Below the pieces are notes generated by a model, which was not told where the DNA came from, ran no database searches, and saw nothing but the letters and a program-made list of their open reading frames with translations. A stretch of 64,000 bases of DNA from positions 113,284 to 177,283 of the forward strand of contig JAZQVC010000005.1 of the NCBI GenBank assembly GCA_045631645.1, in the 5' to 3' direction. Positions 32,254 through 41,488 of this stretch are shown here, in pieces; position 1 is the stretch's first letter; each line of letters starts with the position of its first letter. The position numbers and the translations under genes are program-made. The stretch is from SIG459 sp045631645. Lineage in GTDB: Bacteria > Bacillota > Clostridia > Oscillospirales > Oscillospiraceae.

Positions 32254-33575
32254 TATTTTCTCCTGAGTTTAGCAATAAAAAATCCGTCTGTGCCATGGCG
32301 CTGAGGCCAAAGCTGTATCATTCCGTTTTCAGACTCGCCTATACCGGGCAGGCTGAAATCTTCTGCAACAAAATCACTGTTTTCTGAAAGAAAAGCTTCA
32401 GCAAGGGCTTTGTTTTCCTCTTCTCTTACAGTACATGTGGAGTAAATTATTCTTCCGCCGGGTTTCACATAGCGGGAGACATTTTCAAGAATTGCTTTCT
32501 GAATAGAAGCAAGAGTTTCAAACTCGTTAAAAGACTTAAATCTTATATCGGGCTTTTTCCTGATTACGCCAAGTCCTGAGCAAGGAACATCGGCAATAAC
32601 AAGGTCGAAAGCCCCTTCGAACTCTTTGCGAAACTCCCTGCCGTCCGCAGCAAGAGTTTCAATATTATCAATACCCAATCTTTTTGCGCTGTCTTTTATG
32701 CGTTTAAGCTTATTTTCATGAATATCGCAAGACACAATACCGGCCTTAGCTCCTGAAAGTATTGCCGCAGCAAAGCTCTTCCCACCGGGCGCGGAGCATA
32801 CATCAATTATACGCTCACCTGCTTTGGGTTCAGCGGCAAGAACGGACATGTAAGCCGCGCAGTCTTGAACATAAAATTCACCATCATTAAAGCCGGGTAA
32901 AGAACTGACAGCGCCATTTGACTTTAAGATTATGCAATTGGGAAGTTCGCAATGAGCTGCAGCGTCAATTCCCTTTTCGGCAAAAGACGCAAGAAGCTTA
33001 TCCCTGTCAGTTTTAAGGGTATTCACCTGAAGCGCAATCGGAACCTCACCATTATGGCATTTCAAAAGTTCTTCGGTTTCATCCTCTCCCAGAATGGAAA
33101 TGAAATATTCCACCAAGTGCTTGGGGTGGCTATACTTCAAGGAAAGAGTGTCCACCTTATCAATTCCCTTGGGATTGAGGAGAGTTTCTTTATTGGAAGA
33201 AATTTTTCTGAGAACAGCGTTCACAAGTCCGCTTGCACGGGCATAGCCAAGCTTTTTGCTGAGCTTGACAGCCTCGTTAACAGCTGCGGAGGGCGGGATT
33301 CTGTCCATAAAAAGCAGCTGATAGGCAGAAATTCGCAGAATGTCAAGAACCTTGGGCTCTAACTTATTAATTTTTACAGAGGAGAAAGCAGAAACAGCGT
33401 TATCTAAAAGACGCATATTCTGCATAACGCCATAGCATATCGCAGTGCAAAGTCCTCTGTCTCTTCCGTCCAGATCAGCGCTATCCATTACGCTGCCAAG
33501 AACGGCATCGGACCAGGCATTTGATCTTCTGCATTTTTCAAGAAAAGTCAAGGCTGCAAGTCTTGCATCCGCCAT
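32253..33575 (-). CDS. rsmB: 16S rRNA (cytosine-967-C5)-methyltransferase RsmB
   Basis: Makes m5C967 in 16S rRNA. The 440-residue protein has an N-terminal NusB-like RNA-binding domain (residues 1-130, with LLFMDRIPPSAAVNEAV) and a C-terminal methyltransferase with SAM motif DVCSAPGGKSF near 262 and the two cysteine motifs ADVPCSGLG near 330 and YSTCTVREEEN near 381. Domains are complete. It follows fmt by 4 bases. Confidence 0.97.
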   Translation of the reverse strand: MADARLAALTFLEKCRRSNAWSDAVLGSVMDSADLDGRDRGLCTAICYGVMQNMRLLDNAVSAFSSVKINKLEPKVLDILRISAYQLLFMDRIPPSAAVNEAVKLSKKLGYARASGLVNAVLRKISSNKETLLNPKGIDKVDTLSLKYSHPKHLVEYFISILGEDETEELLKCHNGEVPIALQVNTLKTDRDKLLASFAEKGIDAAAHCELPNCIILKSNGAVSSLPGFNDGEFYVQDCAAYMSVLAAEPKAGERIIDVCSAPGGKSFAAAILSGAKAGIVSCDIHENKLKRIKDSAKRLGIDNIETLAADGREFRKEFEGAFDLVIADVPCSGLGVIRKKPDIRFKSFNEFETLASIQKAILENVSRYVKPGGRIIYSTCTVREEENKALAEAFLSENSDFVAEDFSLPGIGESENGMIQLWPQRHGTDGFFIAKLRRK

Positions 33576-33579
33576 AAAA

Positions 33580-34503
33580 TTACACCTTTATAGGATGACC
33601 AAGGAGGTAATCCGCCGCTTTCATTCGTTTTTTTCCGGGAGCCTGAAGTTCGGTAATAAGAAGTGTTTTTCCATTTCCGCAGGCAAATTCAATGCCGTTT
33701 TTTCCGGCAGATACGATACTGCCGGGAGTTTTGGAGCTTGAATTTTCAGTATATTCGCAGGCATATGCCTTAAACACCTTGCCTTCAATTTCAAAGCTCG
33801 CAGTTGGCCAGGGCTGAAGACCGTAAATCCACTTGCTTATTTCTCGTGGACTGCGATTCCAGTCTATGGGACTATAACTTTTATCAAGCTGTTTTGTGAA
33901 TGTAGCTTTACTATGATCCTGAGGCATTCTGGGAACGCCATTTTCAAGATCGGAAAGGGTCTTATGCAGAAGTTCTGCGCCCATTTCCATAAGCCTGTCG
34001 AAAAGTTCACCGGAGGTTTCCTTTTCGCCAATTTCAGTTTCGGAGGTATATATGACATCTCCTGCGTCCAGTTCGCTTGCCATAAACATTGTGCTAACGC
34101 CTGTTACCTTATCTCCGTTGAGGACAGCCCACTGAATAGGGGCGCTGCCTCTGTATGCGGGAAGAAGAGAACCATGGACATTTATGCAGCCAAGAGGTGG
34201 CACAGCGAGCATATCATCCGGCAAAATTCTTCCGTATGCCACAACAACAGCAACATCGGGATTAAGAGAGCGAAGCATTTCAAGGGCGGTGCCATCTCTC
34301 ATTTTTTCAGGCTGAAAAACCGGAATTCCTGCCTCAATGGCTACCTCTTTAACGGGAGAAAAAGCAAGGTTCATACCTCTTCCCTTGGGCTTATCCGGCT
34401 GAGTGAAAACACCCACAACATTATATGACTCATCAAGAAGTTTTTTCAGAGACGCGGCAGCGAAGTCCGGCGTGCCCATAAAAACTACCCGCATTTTATT
34501 CAT
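33580..34503 (-). CDS. fmt: Methionyl-tRNA formyltransferase
   Basis: Formylates initiator Met-tRNA using 10-formyl-tetrahydrofolate. The 307-residue protein starts MRVVFMGTPDFAAASL after an alternative ATG three codons earlier, has the catalytic block NVHGSLLPAYRGSAPIQW near residue 110 and a C-terminal tRNA-binding OB domain. It overlaps def by 8 bases, so the enzyme adding the formyl group and the one removing it are made together. Confidence 0.97.
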   Translation of the reverse strand: MNKMRVVFMGTPDFAAASLKKLLDESYNVVGVFTQPDKPKGRGMNLAFSPVKEVAIEAGIPVFQPEKMRDGTALEMLRSLNPDVAVVVAYGRILPDDMLAVPPLGCINVHGSLLPAYRGSAPIQWAVLNGDKVTGVSTMFMASELDAGDVIYTSETEIGEKETSGELFDRLMEMGAELLHKTLSDLENGVPRMPQDHSKATFTKQLDKSYSPIDWNRSPREISKWIYGLQPWPTASFEIEGKVFKAYACEYTENSSSKTPGSIVSAGKNGIEFACGNGKTLLITELQAPGKKRMKAADYLLGHPIKV

Positions 34504-35008
34504 CCTCTCCTGCGCCGTAATAGGCTCTCATTTCCTCGTCATCCATAATATGATCAGCAATATCAACGAAGAGACGACCATCAAGATGGTCAATCTCGTG
34601 GCAGAAGCAACGAGCAGTAAGGCCGGTTCCCTCAACCTCAAAAAATTCGCCGAATCTATCCTGTGCTCTTACCTTAACATAATCGGGGCGGGTCACGAGA
34701 CCAAATACTCCGGGAACGCTAAGGCAGCCTTCGGGACCGGTCTGCTCCCCTGCTGTCTCTATAATTTCAGGATTTATAAGTTCGATGACATATTCATTCT
34801 CGCCCTCGGCAACATTGGTCTCAAGAACAAGAACTGCGCGGCGAAGAATGCCAACCTGAGGAGCTGCAAGACCAACGCCACCGCTTTGAATAAGAGTATC
34901 TCCCATATCATCAAGAAGAATATGAAGTCTTTCATCAAAGTTAACAACGTTTCGGCAACGCTTTTCGAGGCAGCGTTCGCCCTTTTCCATAATTGTTCTC
35001 AGTGCCAT
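34496..35008 (-). CDS. def: Peptide deformylase
   Basis: Metalloenzyme that removes the N-formyl group from nascent proteins. The 170-residue protein has all three motifs: GVGLAAPQVG near residue 44, EGCLSVPG near 92 (Cys ligand) and CHEIDHLDG near 132 (His ligands plus catalytic Glu). It lies between priA and fmt with a good AGGAGATTAC ribosome site. Confidence 0.97.
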   Translation of the reverse strand: MALRTIMEKGERCLEKRCRNVVNFDERLHILLDDMGDTLIQSGGVGLAAPQVGILRRAVLVLETNVAEGENEYVIELINPEIIETAGEQTGPEGCLSVPGVFGLVTRPDYVKVRAQDRFGEFFEVEGTGLTARCFCHEIDHLDGRLFVDIADHIMDDEEMRAYYGAGEDE

Positions 35009-35024
35009 AGTAATCTCCTCTTTC

Positions 35025-37274
35025 TTAAGTTAACGGATTCATATCGGCATAGACCGATACACCGCGAAATTCTTTTTGAGTATTGCTGTGAATAAGGATT
35101 TTCGATACCGCCGCGCGTACTTCTCTATCGGGCAGACATCTCAAAATAAGTTTATATCTGTATTTTCCCGCAACCCTTACCACAGGATAAGGCGCAGGAC
35201 CGAGGATATCGGTATTCAGTCTTTTGCCCAATGCATGGTGCAATAACTTTTTAATCTCACCGCAACAGCGAAGAACAGCATGTTCGTCATTGCCGGTTAC
35301 AGTAAGAGAAATAATCTGGGTAAAAGGTGGGCATTTCTGCACCCGACGCAAATCAATTTCCTGCTTATAAAAGCCGACATAATCTTGCTTTGCAGCATAA
35401 TTTATAACCTGATTATCAGGTGTAAAGGTCTGTATAACCGCTCTTCCGGGTCGAGACGCTCTTCCGCTTCTGCCAACAACCTGAGTAATAAGAGAAAATG
35501 TTCTCTCGGCGGCGCGATAATCTCCGCAGTAAAGGCTTTGGTCAGCGCTCAGCACACCAACAAGAGTCACATTTTCAAAATTAAGCCCCTTAGTAACCAT
35601 TTGAGTTCCGATCATTATAGGAATATTCTCATCCTTAAATCGGCTCAAAAGCGCATCATGGCTTCCCGCCGCAATAACTGTGTCGGTATCAACCCGCAAA
35701 GTTTCTGCGTTGGGAAAAAGCTCAGAAAGCTGCTGTTCAATTCTCTCGGTACCATCGCCGGTAAAGCGAAGCTCTCCTCCGCAGTCCGGACACAAAGAAG
35801 CAACACGCTGAGAATAGCCACAGTAATGACACTGAAGCCTGCTTATACCTGCATGGTAAGTAAGGCTCACACTGCAATGGGGACATTTATAAATGTAGCC
35901 GCAGTCTCCGCAGCTTATAAGCTTGCTTGTTCCGCGCCTATTGATGAAGAGAATACTCTGCTCTCCGGCATCAATATTTTTCTGAAGCTCATCTTTAAGA
36001 AACGAACTGATACAGCTATCATTTCCGCGACGAAGCTCACGCTTCATATCAACTATCTTTACCTCGGGAAGCGACATCCTGTTATAGCGCTCCGGCAGGG
36101 AAAAATAAGAATATTTCCCCATATCAGCGGCATGCATGCTGCATATGTCAGGAGTTGCGCTGCCAAGAAGGAGAAGGGCTCCTTCCTCCTGACAACGGAA
36201 TTTCGCAACATCACGGGCATGGTATCTGGGAGCGGATTCAGACTTATAGGTATCTTCCTGCTCCTCATCAATTATTATCAGACCAATATTTTCAGCAGGC
36301 GCAAAGATGGCACTACGAGTACCTATCACGAGCCTTGCTTCCCCGTTTTTCACTCTCTTCCACTCATCATAACGCTCGGATACAGAAAGTGAAGAATGCA
36401 AAACTGCAATTTTTTCGCCAAAATAGGAAGAAAATGTCTCAAGCATTTGAGGAGTGAGCGCAATCTCGGGAACCAGAAGAATAACGGCTCTGTCGTTGGA
36501 AAGAACATGGTCGATGAGTTTTATGTAAACCGATGTCTTTCCACTTCCCGTTACACCGAAGAGCAAAGCGCCCGAAGCTTCCTTTTTACCGCATAGGGCG
36601 CAAAGTCCTTCATAAGCCTTGCTCTGACTTTCGTCAAGTTCAGGCAAAGCATGTCTTTTTCCCTGCTTAAAGGAGGGACGACGAAAACATTCCTTGTAGA
36701 AAAACTCAGCAATTCCGGCATCCACAAGAGCCTTCATGCTCGCCCTTGATGCTCCCGAAAGAGTTCTGACCTCGCTTACCTCGCCTTCATAAACAGCAGA
36801 GAGAAGACTGAGAACAGAGGCCTGTTGAGGGGCTTTGCGACGCTTTGTCTGCGCAAGCTCATAAGCTTCCTCGCAACTTATGCAAAGACGTATCCACTCA
36901 GCAAGTTTATCCTTTGCCTTGCGTTTTCCGTCACCTGAAAACCAAAGACCTGCAGGCAAAATTGCTCTTACCGCTTCATATACAGTGCAGAAAAAGCGCT
37001 CACGCATCCAAAAAGCAAGCTTAAGCTGATCCGAAGTCAGCACTGCTTCCTCATCGAGAAGGGATATAATGGCCTTGGGCTTATCATAATCGCAGCTGCC
37101 GTTCAGCGAAAGAACAATGCCTTCGGCACGGCGATTTCCCCTTGAAAAAGGCACATACACTCTCATTCCCGGTTTAATGGAGCTTTTAAGGGAATCGGGA
37201 ACAAGATAATCATAAGGCTTATCCAGCCAATATGTAAGCTCGGAAACTGCAACTTTCGCGAACAAATCCGGCAT
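35025..37274 (-). CDS. priA: Primosomal protein N' (replication restart helicase PriA)
   Basis: Recognises stalled forks and reloads the replicative helicase. The 749-residue protein has an N-terminal fork-binding domain, Walker A GVTGSGKTS near residue 243, the Walker B/DEAH-like DEEQ near 338, and an eight-cysteine zinc region beginning CGDCGYIYKCPHC near 454. Helicase motifs follow (GTQMVTKGLNFENV, VVGRSGRAS). The coaBC gene that often precedes priA in Firmicutes is absent; rpoZ lies directly upstream. Confidence 0.97.
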   Translation of the reverse strand: MPDLFAKVAVSELTYWLDKPYDYLVPDSLKSSIKPGMRVYVPFSRGNRRAEGIVLSLNGSCDYDKPKAIISLLDEEAVLTSDQLKLAFWMRERFFCTVYEAVRAILPAGLWFSGDGKRKAKDKLAEWIRLCISCEEAYELAQTKRRKAPQQASVLSLLSAVYEGEVSEVRTLSGASRASMKALVDAGIAEFFYKECFRRPSFKQGKRHALPELDESQSKAYEGLCALCGKKEASGALLFGVTGSGKTSVYIKLIDHVLSNDRAVILLVPEIALTPQMLETFSSYFGEKIAVLHSSLSVSERYDEWKRVKNGEARLVIGTRSAIFAPAENIGLIIIDEEQEDTYKSESAPRYHARDVAKFRCQEEGALLLLGSATPDICSMHAADMGKYSYFSLPERYNRMSLPEVKIVDMKRELRRGNDSCISSFLKDELQKNIDAGEQSILFINRRGTSKLISCGDCGYIYKCPHCSVSLTYHAGISRLQCHYCGYSQRVASLCPDCGGELRFTGDGTERIEQQLSELFPNAETLRVDTDTVIAAGSHDALLSRFKDENIPIMIGTQMVTKGLNFENVTLVGVLSADQSLYCGDYRAAERTFSLITQVVGRSGRASRPGRAVIQTFTPDNQVINYAAKQDYVGFYKQEIDLRRVQKCPPFTQIISLTVTGNDEHAVLRCCGEIKKLLHHALGKRLNTDILGPAPYPVVRVAGKYRYKLILRCLPDREVRAAVSKILIHSNTQKEFRGVSVYADMNPLT

Positions 37275-37308
37275 CTTATTCCCTCCCTCCCAGGTATTTT
37301 CTTAAAAA

Positions 37309-37515
37309 TTACTCTTCGATTTCCTTGGCAACCATGCTTACCTTGCCGGCATAAATCTCGTTAATAGCAATGGAAACTGCCTTCTCATCGAAGGGCTCAT
37401 TCTTCTCTTCTGCCTCAGCAGAAATTTCTCTTGCGCGCATGGCAACAACATTGACAAGCTGGTAACGGCTGCCAACCTTCTCGGTCAGTTCGGATACGGG
37501 GGGATAAAGCAACAT
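37309..37515 (-). CDS. rpoZ: RNA polymerase omega subunit
   Basis: Small subunit that stabilises beta' in RNA polymerase. The 68-residue protein shows GSRYQLVNVVAMRAREI near residue 15, the omega core, and an acidic C-terminus. It lies between gmk and priA, the standard Firmicutes order, with an AAGGAGAATTAC ribosome site. Confidence 0.93.
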   Translation of the reverse strand: MLLYPPVSELTEKVGSRYQLVNVVAMRAREISAEAEEKNEPFDEKAVSIAINEIYAGKVSMVAKEIEE

Positions 37516-37536
37516 AACAGTAATTCTCCTTATATT

Positions 37537-38100
37537 TTAATTATTTTTTTCTTTATCAATTATTGCTGAAAACTCGGACACAGCCCGATCGAGATCATCA
37601 TTTACGATGATATAGTCAAACTTATCCGCCACTTTGCATTCCTCTCGGGCAGTAATAAGTCTGTTTTGAATAACTTCCATAGAATCCTTGCCCCTCATAA
37701 TAAGGCGCTTTTCCAGATCTTCAAAGGAAGGAGGCATAAGAAACACCATAAGAGCATCAGGACGCTTTTCTCTTATCTGGAATGCTCCCTGAACATCGAT
37801 GTCCAAAATAACATCCAGCCCATTTTCAAGCATCTCATCGAGAGCCTTGCGGGGAGTTCCATAGCAATTATCCACATAAATTGCATGCTCAAGAAACTCA
37901 TCCGCAGCAACCATCTCCATAAATCTTTCCCGACTTACGAAGAAATAATCCTTTCCGTCCACCTCACCGATACGAGGTGCTCTTGTAGTGGCGGAAATGG
38001 AAAACTTAAGATTGGGACGAATGTCCATCAGCGCGTGCACAACAGTGCTTTTGCCACATCCGGAAGGGGCGGAAATTACAATAAGCTTTCCTTTACTCAT
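37537..38100 (-). CDS. gmk: Guanylate kinase
   Basis: Phosphorylates GMP to GDP. The ATG at 38100 (MSKGKLIVISAPSG) is chosen because it has a GAGGAAGAAG ribosome site inside the end of remA; the longer frame to 38187 would overlap remA extensively. The 187-residue protein has the P-loop SAPSGCGKST near residue 9 and GMP-binding residues TRAPRIGEVDGKDY near 40. It overlaps remA by 8 bases. Confidence 0.96.
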   Translation of the reverse strand: MSKGKLIVISAPSGCGKSTVVHALMDIRPNLKFSISATTRAPRIGEVDGKDYFFVSRERFMEMVAADEFLEHAIYVDNCYGTPRKALDEMLENGLDVILDIDVQGAFQIREKRPDALMVFLMPPSFEDLEKRLIMRGKDSMEVIQNRLITAREECKVADKFDYIIVNDDLDRAVSEFSAIIDKEKNN

Positions 38101-38365
38101 CTTCTTCCTCCGTGCAAAGCTCTGCCTCAGGCTTTCCGGCCATACGACCGGCAACAGTTTCAGGCTGAATTGCAGAAAGGATAACATGTCCGCTATCCAT
38201 TACTATGACTGCTCTTGTGCGTCGACCATAGGTTGCATCAATCAGCTGTCCACGCTCTCTTACATCCTGAATAATTCTTTTAATGGGAGCAGACTCAGGA
38301 CTTACGATTGCAACCAGACGATTGGCGGAAACCATATTTCCGAAGCCGATATTTATAAGCTTCAT
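38093..38365 (-). CDS. remA: RemA-family DNA-binding regulator (DUF370)
   Basis: In Bacillus RemA activates matrix and osmoprotection genes by binding repeated DNA as a ring-like oligomer. The 90-residue protein begins KLINIGFGNMV and contains AIVSPESAPIKR and RRTRAVIVMDSGHVILSA, the family core; the C-terminal 15 residues are acidic. The yicC-remA-gmk order is strongly conserved in Firmicutes. Targets in this organism are unknown. Confidence 0.94.
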   Translation of the reverse strand: MKLINIGFGNMVSANRLVAIVSPESAPIKRIIQDVRERGQLIDATYGRRTRAVIVMDSGHVILSAIQPETVAGRMAGKPEAELCTEEEDE

Positions 38366-38377
38366 ATACTTTCCTCC

Positions 38378-39262
38378 TTACTCTATGTTCTGTATCTGCT
38401 CGCGGATCTTTTCGATCTCACTCTTCAGCTCTATAACAATCTTGGCGATGTCACTGTTGCTACACTTGGAGCCGATAGTGTTGCTCTCTCTGTTGAACTC
38501 CTGAATGAGGAAATCCATCTTTCTTCCGATAGGAGAACCGCCTGAGAGCATATCTCTCATCTGGGCAATATGGCTGCGAAGGCGGACGGTTTCTTCATCA
38601 ACGGCAACCTTATCGGCAAAAATGGCTGCCTCAGTGAGGATTCTCTGCTCATCAACTCCGGCACTTGAAAGAACATCGTTCATCTTCTTAAGAAGTTTTT
38701 CTCTATATTCGGTAACCGTCTCGGGAGAGCGCTTTTCAACGGCAGAAACATAGGATTCAATAGTTACAAGACGCTCTTCAACATCGCATGCAAGCTTATC
38801 GCCCTCTCTAATGCGCATTGCGTCAAATTCATCAAGCGCCTGCTCACATATTGCTGCAATTCCCGCGGAAAGAACATCCTTGTCCGCTTCCTTCTTTTCA
38901 ACGGACAAAACATCAGGCATTCTCGCAATGGAAAGCGCAGAAACATCATCAGAAAGACCGCAGATTTCCGCAATCTGCTTAACGGCAGCGGCATATCCCT
39001 TCGCCAGGGCTTCGTTAACACTGACAACAACACTGTCATCGCCTGTGTTGGAAACGCTTACAAAAACATCTACCTTGCCTCTGGAAATATGCTTCTGCAC
39101 ACAGGATTTAATCATCTCCTCGGCAAAGAGGAAGCTACGAGGAAGACGCACGGAACAATCGAGGTAACGGTTATTAACACTTTTAAGCTCAACGGATATA
39201 TCAAAGCCCTCACAAGAGCCTTTTGCTCCGCCGTAACCGGTCATACTTTTTATCTTGCTCAT
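38378..39262 (-). CDS. YicC/YloC-family endoribonuclease
   Basis: A 294-residue YicC-family protein; members were recently characterised as endoribonucleases. It starts with the conserved SMTGYGGA block and has SVELKSVNNRYLDCSVRLP near residue 25 and a C-terminal DUF1732 domain with MDFLIQEFNRESNTIGSK. It lies 6 bases after cdaR and 12 bases before remA, joining the c-di-AMP genes to the gmk-rpoZ run. Confidence 0.95.
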   Translation of the reverse strand: MSKIKSMTGYGGAKGSCEGFDISVELKSVNNRYLDCSVRLPRSFLFAEEMIKSCVQKHISRGKVDVFVSVSNTGDDSVVVSVNEALAKGYAAAVKQIAEICGLSDDVSALSIARMPDVLSVEKKEADKDVLSAGIAAICEQALDEFDAMRIREGDKLACDVEERLVTIESYVSAVEKRSPETVTEYREKLLKKMNDVLSSAGVDEQRILTEAAIFADKVAVDEETVRLRSHIAQMRDMLSGGSPIGRKMDFLIQEFNRESNTIGSKCSNSDIAKIVIELKSEIEKIREQIQNIE

Positions 39263-39268
39263 AGAATA

Positions 39269-40537
39269 TCAGCCTGCTTTCTTTATCTCAATGAAAAGCT
39301 TGTACTCTCCAATGGCACCAACTGCTGTAGTTCCGTCCACATATACCTTTACGGGAACAGAACAGAATCCCGTTGCGGTTCCGAACTCGGTCAAATCGGC
39401 AACAGCGCGAACATTCTCCGCGCTTACTCCCGCAAGGGCATCGGCCTTGCCGCGCAAGGTGACATTATTGAGGGCGGTATCCATAATGGTGGCAATATAG
39501 CCATCGGTAACATTGATTATACTGAGATTTCCTTCGGGTACATTAACCCTCTTGGTCTCAAGTCCGACAATATCAATTGTAACGGTAACTTCCTTTATGC
39601 TGCCAATAATTTCAGTATCGTTAGGAATTACAATTGTATATGTCTTTGTGTAAGTTCCATCCACCTTGCTCAAATCAATGGTATCAAGAAGGATGCTGTT
39701 GACACCGGCAAGAACCTCAGCATCACCTGAGAGGGTAATCTTGGAAATTGGTTCAATGGTTTTAACAACGTTCTCGTCGCTTGCACCTGCACCGGGAACA
39801 GTGGCAATAACAAGGTCAACTTCCTTGATTGCAACAACGGGAATGGTTACATTTACTGTATCATTTTCAAGGATAATAGAGTCATCCTCGATAATATTAT
39901 TTTCTTTATCGCGAAGAACAAATGTGCTGTCAAAGTTAAGGGTAGATTCAATATCCTCCCTTTCCACTTCTATCCACACATGGTCAACCTTTGCAAGGGC
40001 GGTTTCAGGTCCGCTTATCTTGACAGTTGAGGGATTAAACTGCATAGTTTCGGAGGAAAAACCTTCAGCAGTAGAACCGTTATTAATTCCTTTGACATCA
40101 ACAGTTTTTGTACTGAGCTTATCGACATAAAATGTAACTGCAGCCGGGGTCAATACGGTGGCATTAAGGTCACCGGAATTAAAAGCGCTGGAATATACAA
40201 TCTTAGGCGCAATTGAATAGTTGCCCGTTTTGGTAATTGTGCTGAGATCAATAACGGCGGTTATATCGGAAGCGGAGAGTCTTGAAAGAACTCGGGGAGC
40301 GCCGCTCACGGTAACACGGAGATTCTTCGTATCAAGGCTTCTGATTATAAGACCGCGGCTATCACGCATGGCCTCTTCACCCTCAAGAACAACCTTAACT
40401 CCCGAGTAAGGAACCTCATCAACCTTGCCCTCTTGGTTGGTTACATATACCCAAAGAAGAATTGAGCAGAAAAGAGCAAGTATAATAAGAAGAAGCTTGT
40501 TTTTATTAATAAATAAATTTTTAATTTTTTCAGCCAT
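39269..40537 (-). CDS. cdaR: CdaR (YbbR-domain regulator of CdaA)
   Basis: Extracytoplasmic YbbR-repeat protein that modulates the diadenylate cyclase CdaA. The ATG at 40537 (MAEKIKNLF) has a GGGGGAT ribosome site; upstream frame runs into cdaA. The product is 422 residues: a short cytoplasmic start, a membrane anchor at about 15-32 (LLIILALFCSILLWVYV), then four YbbR-like beta repeats (for example VEVEGFS-type segments near 135, 215, 300 and 380). It overlaps cdaA by 8 bases. glmM, usual third member, is not next. Confidence 0.93.
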   Translation of the reverse strand: MAEKIKNLFINKNKLLLIILALFCSILLWVYVTNQEGKVDEVPYSGVKVVLEGEEAMRDSRGLIIRSLDTKNLRVTVSGAPRVLSRLSASDITAVIDLSTITKTGNYSIAPKIVYSSAFNSGDLNATVLTPAAVTFYVDKLSTKTVDVKGINNGSTAEGFSSETMQFNPSTVKISGPETALAKVDHVWIEVEREDIESTLNFDSTFVLRDKENNIIEDDSIILENDTVNVTIPVVAIKEVDLVIATVPGAGASDENVVKTIEPISKITLSGDAEVLAGVNSILLDTIDLSKVDGTYTKTYTIVIPNDTEIIGSIKEVTVTIDIVGLETKRVNVPEGNLSIINVTDGYIATIMDTALNNVTLRGKADALAGVSAENVRAVADLTEFGTATGFCSVPVKVYVDGTTAVGAIGEYKLFIEIKKAG

Positions 40538-41384
40538 TTTTATCCCCCTTGAAAACGCGGAGAAGCTTGTTTGTTTTCTTAACCTCCACATCGGGTACAA
40601 GCTCCTTGTGGAGCAGAGTCTCTACGGTTTCGGTACTGAGATGGCGCTTGAGCATTCCGTCAACAGCCACAGAAATTGCGCCCGTTTCTTCGGAAACGAT
40701 AACGGCAACCGCATCGCTCTTTTCGCTGACGCCTATGCCGGCTCTGTGGCGCATACCCAGATCTTTGCTGAGATTCATATTGGAGCTCATAGGAAGCATG
40801 CAACCTGCTGCTGCAATTCTTCCGTTTTTGATTATTACAGCGCCGTCATGAAGGGGTGCTTTTACGAAAAAGATATTTTTCATAAGCTCAGCGGTAACAT
40901 CAGCATTCAGCAAAGTTCCTGTACTTATGGGTTCAGCAAGCTGATTATCTCTTTCGAATATAATAAGCGCACCGGTGCGTGTGCGGGAAAGATCCGCGCA
41001 GGCAAGGACAGTCTGAGTAATCGCGCTTTCCACATTCATCGCCTTATATTCTCCTCCGAAAAGACCGATAATGCGGCTTGAGCCCACCTTCTCAAGGAAG
41101 CGTCTCAATTCGGGATGGAATATAATAACGAGCGCAATAAGACCAAGCTCGACTATGTTTTTCAGCAGCCAGTTAATCATTGTGAGCTTGAGCACTCCGG
41201 AAAGCCAGAGAACAACAAGTATGACAACAAGGCCTTTGAAAACATGCATAAGATTAGTTTTCTTAATAAAACCAATCAGCTTATAAATAAGAAATGCAAC
41301 AATAGCAATATCAAATATATCCGATATACCGACAAGTTTTATGTAATTGACGGCATTGGACATAAATTCAGCAAAGGTGCCCAT
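40530..41384 (-). CDS. cdaA: Membrane diadenylate cyclase CdaA
   Basis: Makes cyclic di-AMP from two ATP, controlling potassium and cell-wall homeostasis. The 284-residue protein has three N-terminal membrane helices (residues 20-90) and a DAC domain with LHDGAVIIKNG near 190 and RHRAGIGVSE near 223, the DGA and RHR catalytic motifs. It begins the long minus-strand run ending after rsgA. Confidence 0.97.
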   Translation of the reverse strand: MGTFAEFMSNAVNYIKLVGISDIFDIAIVAFLIYKLIGFIKKTNLMHVFKGLVVILVVLWLSGVLKLTMINWLLKNIVELGLIALVIIFHPELRRFLEKVGSSRIIGLFGGEYKAMNVESAITQTVLACADLSRTRTGALIIFERDNQLAEPISTGTLLNADVTAELMKNIFFVKAPLHDGAVIIKNGRIAAAGCMLPMSSNMNLSKDLGMRHRAGIGVSEKSDAVAVIVSEETGAISVAVDGMLKRHLSTETVETLLHKELVPDVEVKKTNKLLRVFKGDKNG

Positions 41385-41442
41385 AGCTCCTCCTTGTATC
41401 CTTCGAAATGTATAATGCGCCTAATATATATGTTGACACATT

Positions 41443-41471
41443 ATTATAATACATTTTCAGCATTATGGCAA
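41443..41471 (-). promoter_or_regulatory. Promoter of the cdaA-cdaR-yicC... run
   Basis: Minus strand -35 TTGCCA (41466-41471), 17-base spacer, -10 TATAAT (41443-41448), about 50 bases before the cdaA ATG. No strong terminator is visible from here to 27814. Confidence 0.8.
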
Positions 41472-41488
41472 ATAAAGTTTGCCGAAAA

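Noticed and set aside
38101..38187. Longer guanylate kinase start at 38187
   Set aside because: Would overlap remA by about 95 bases and adds residues not typical of the family; the ATG at 38100 has a ribosome site.
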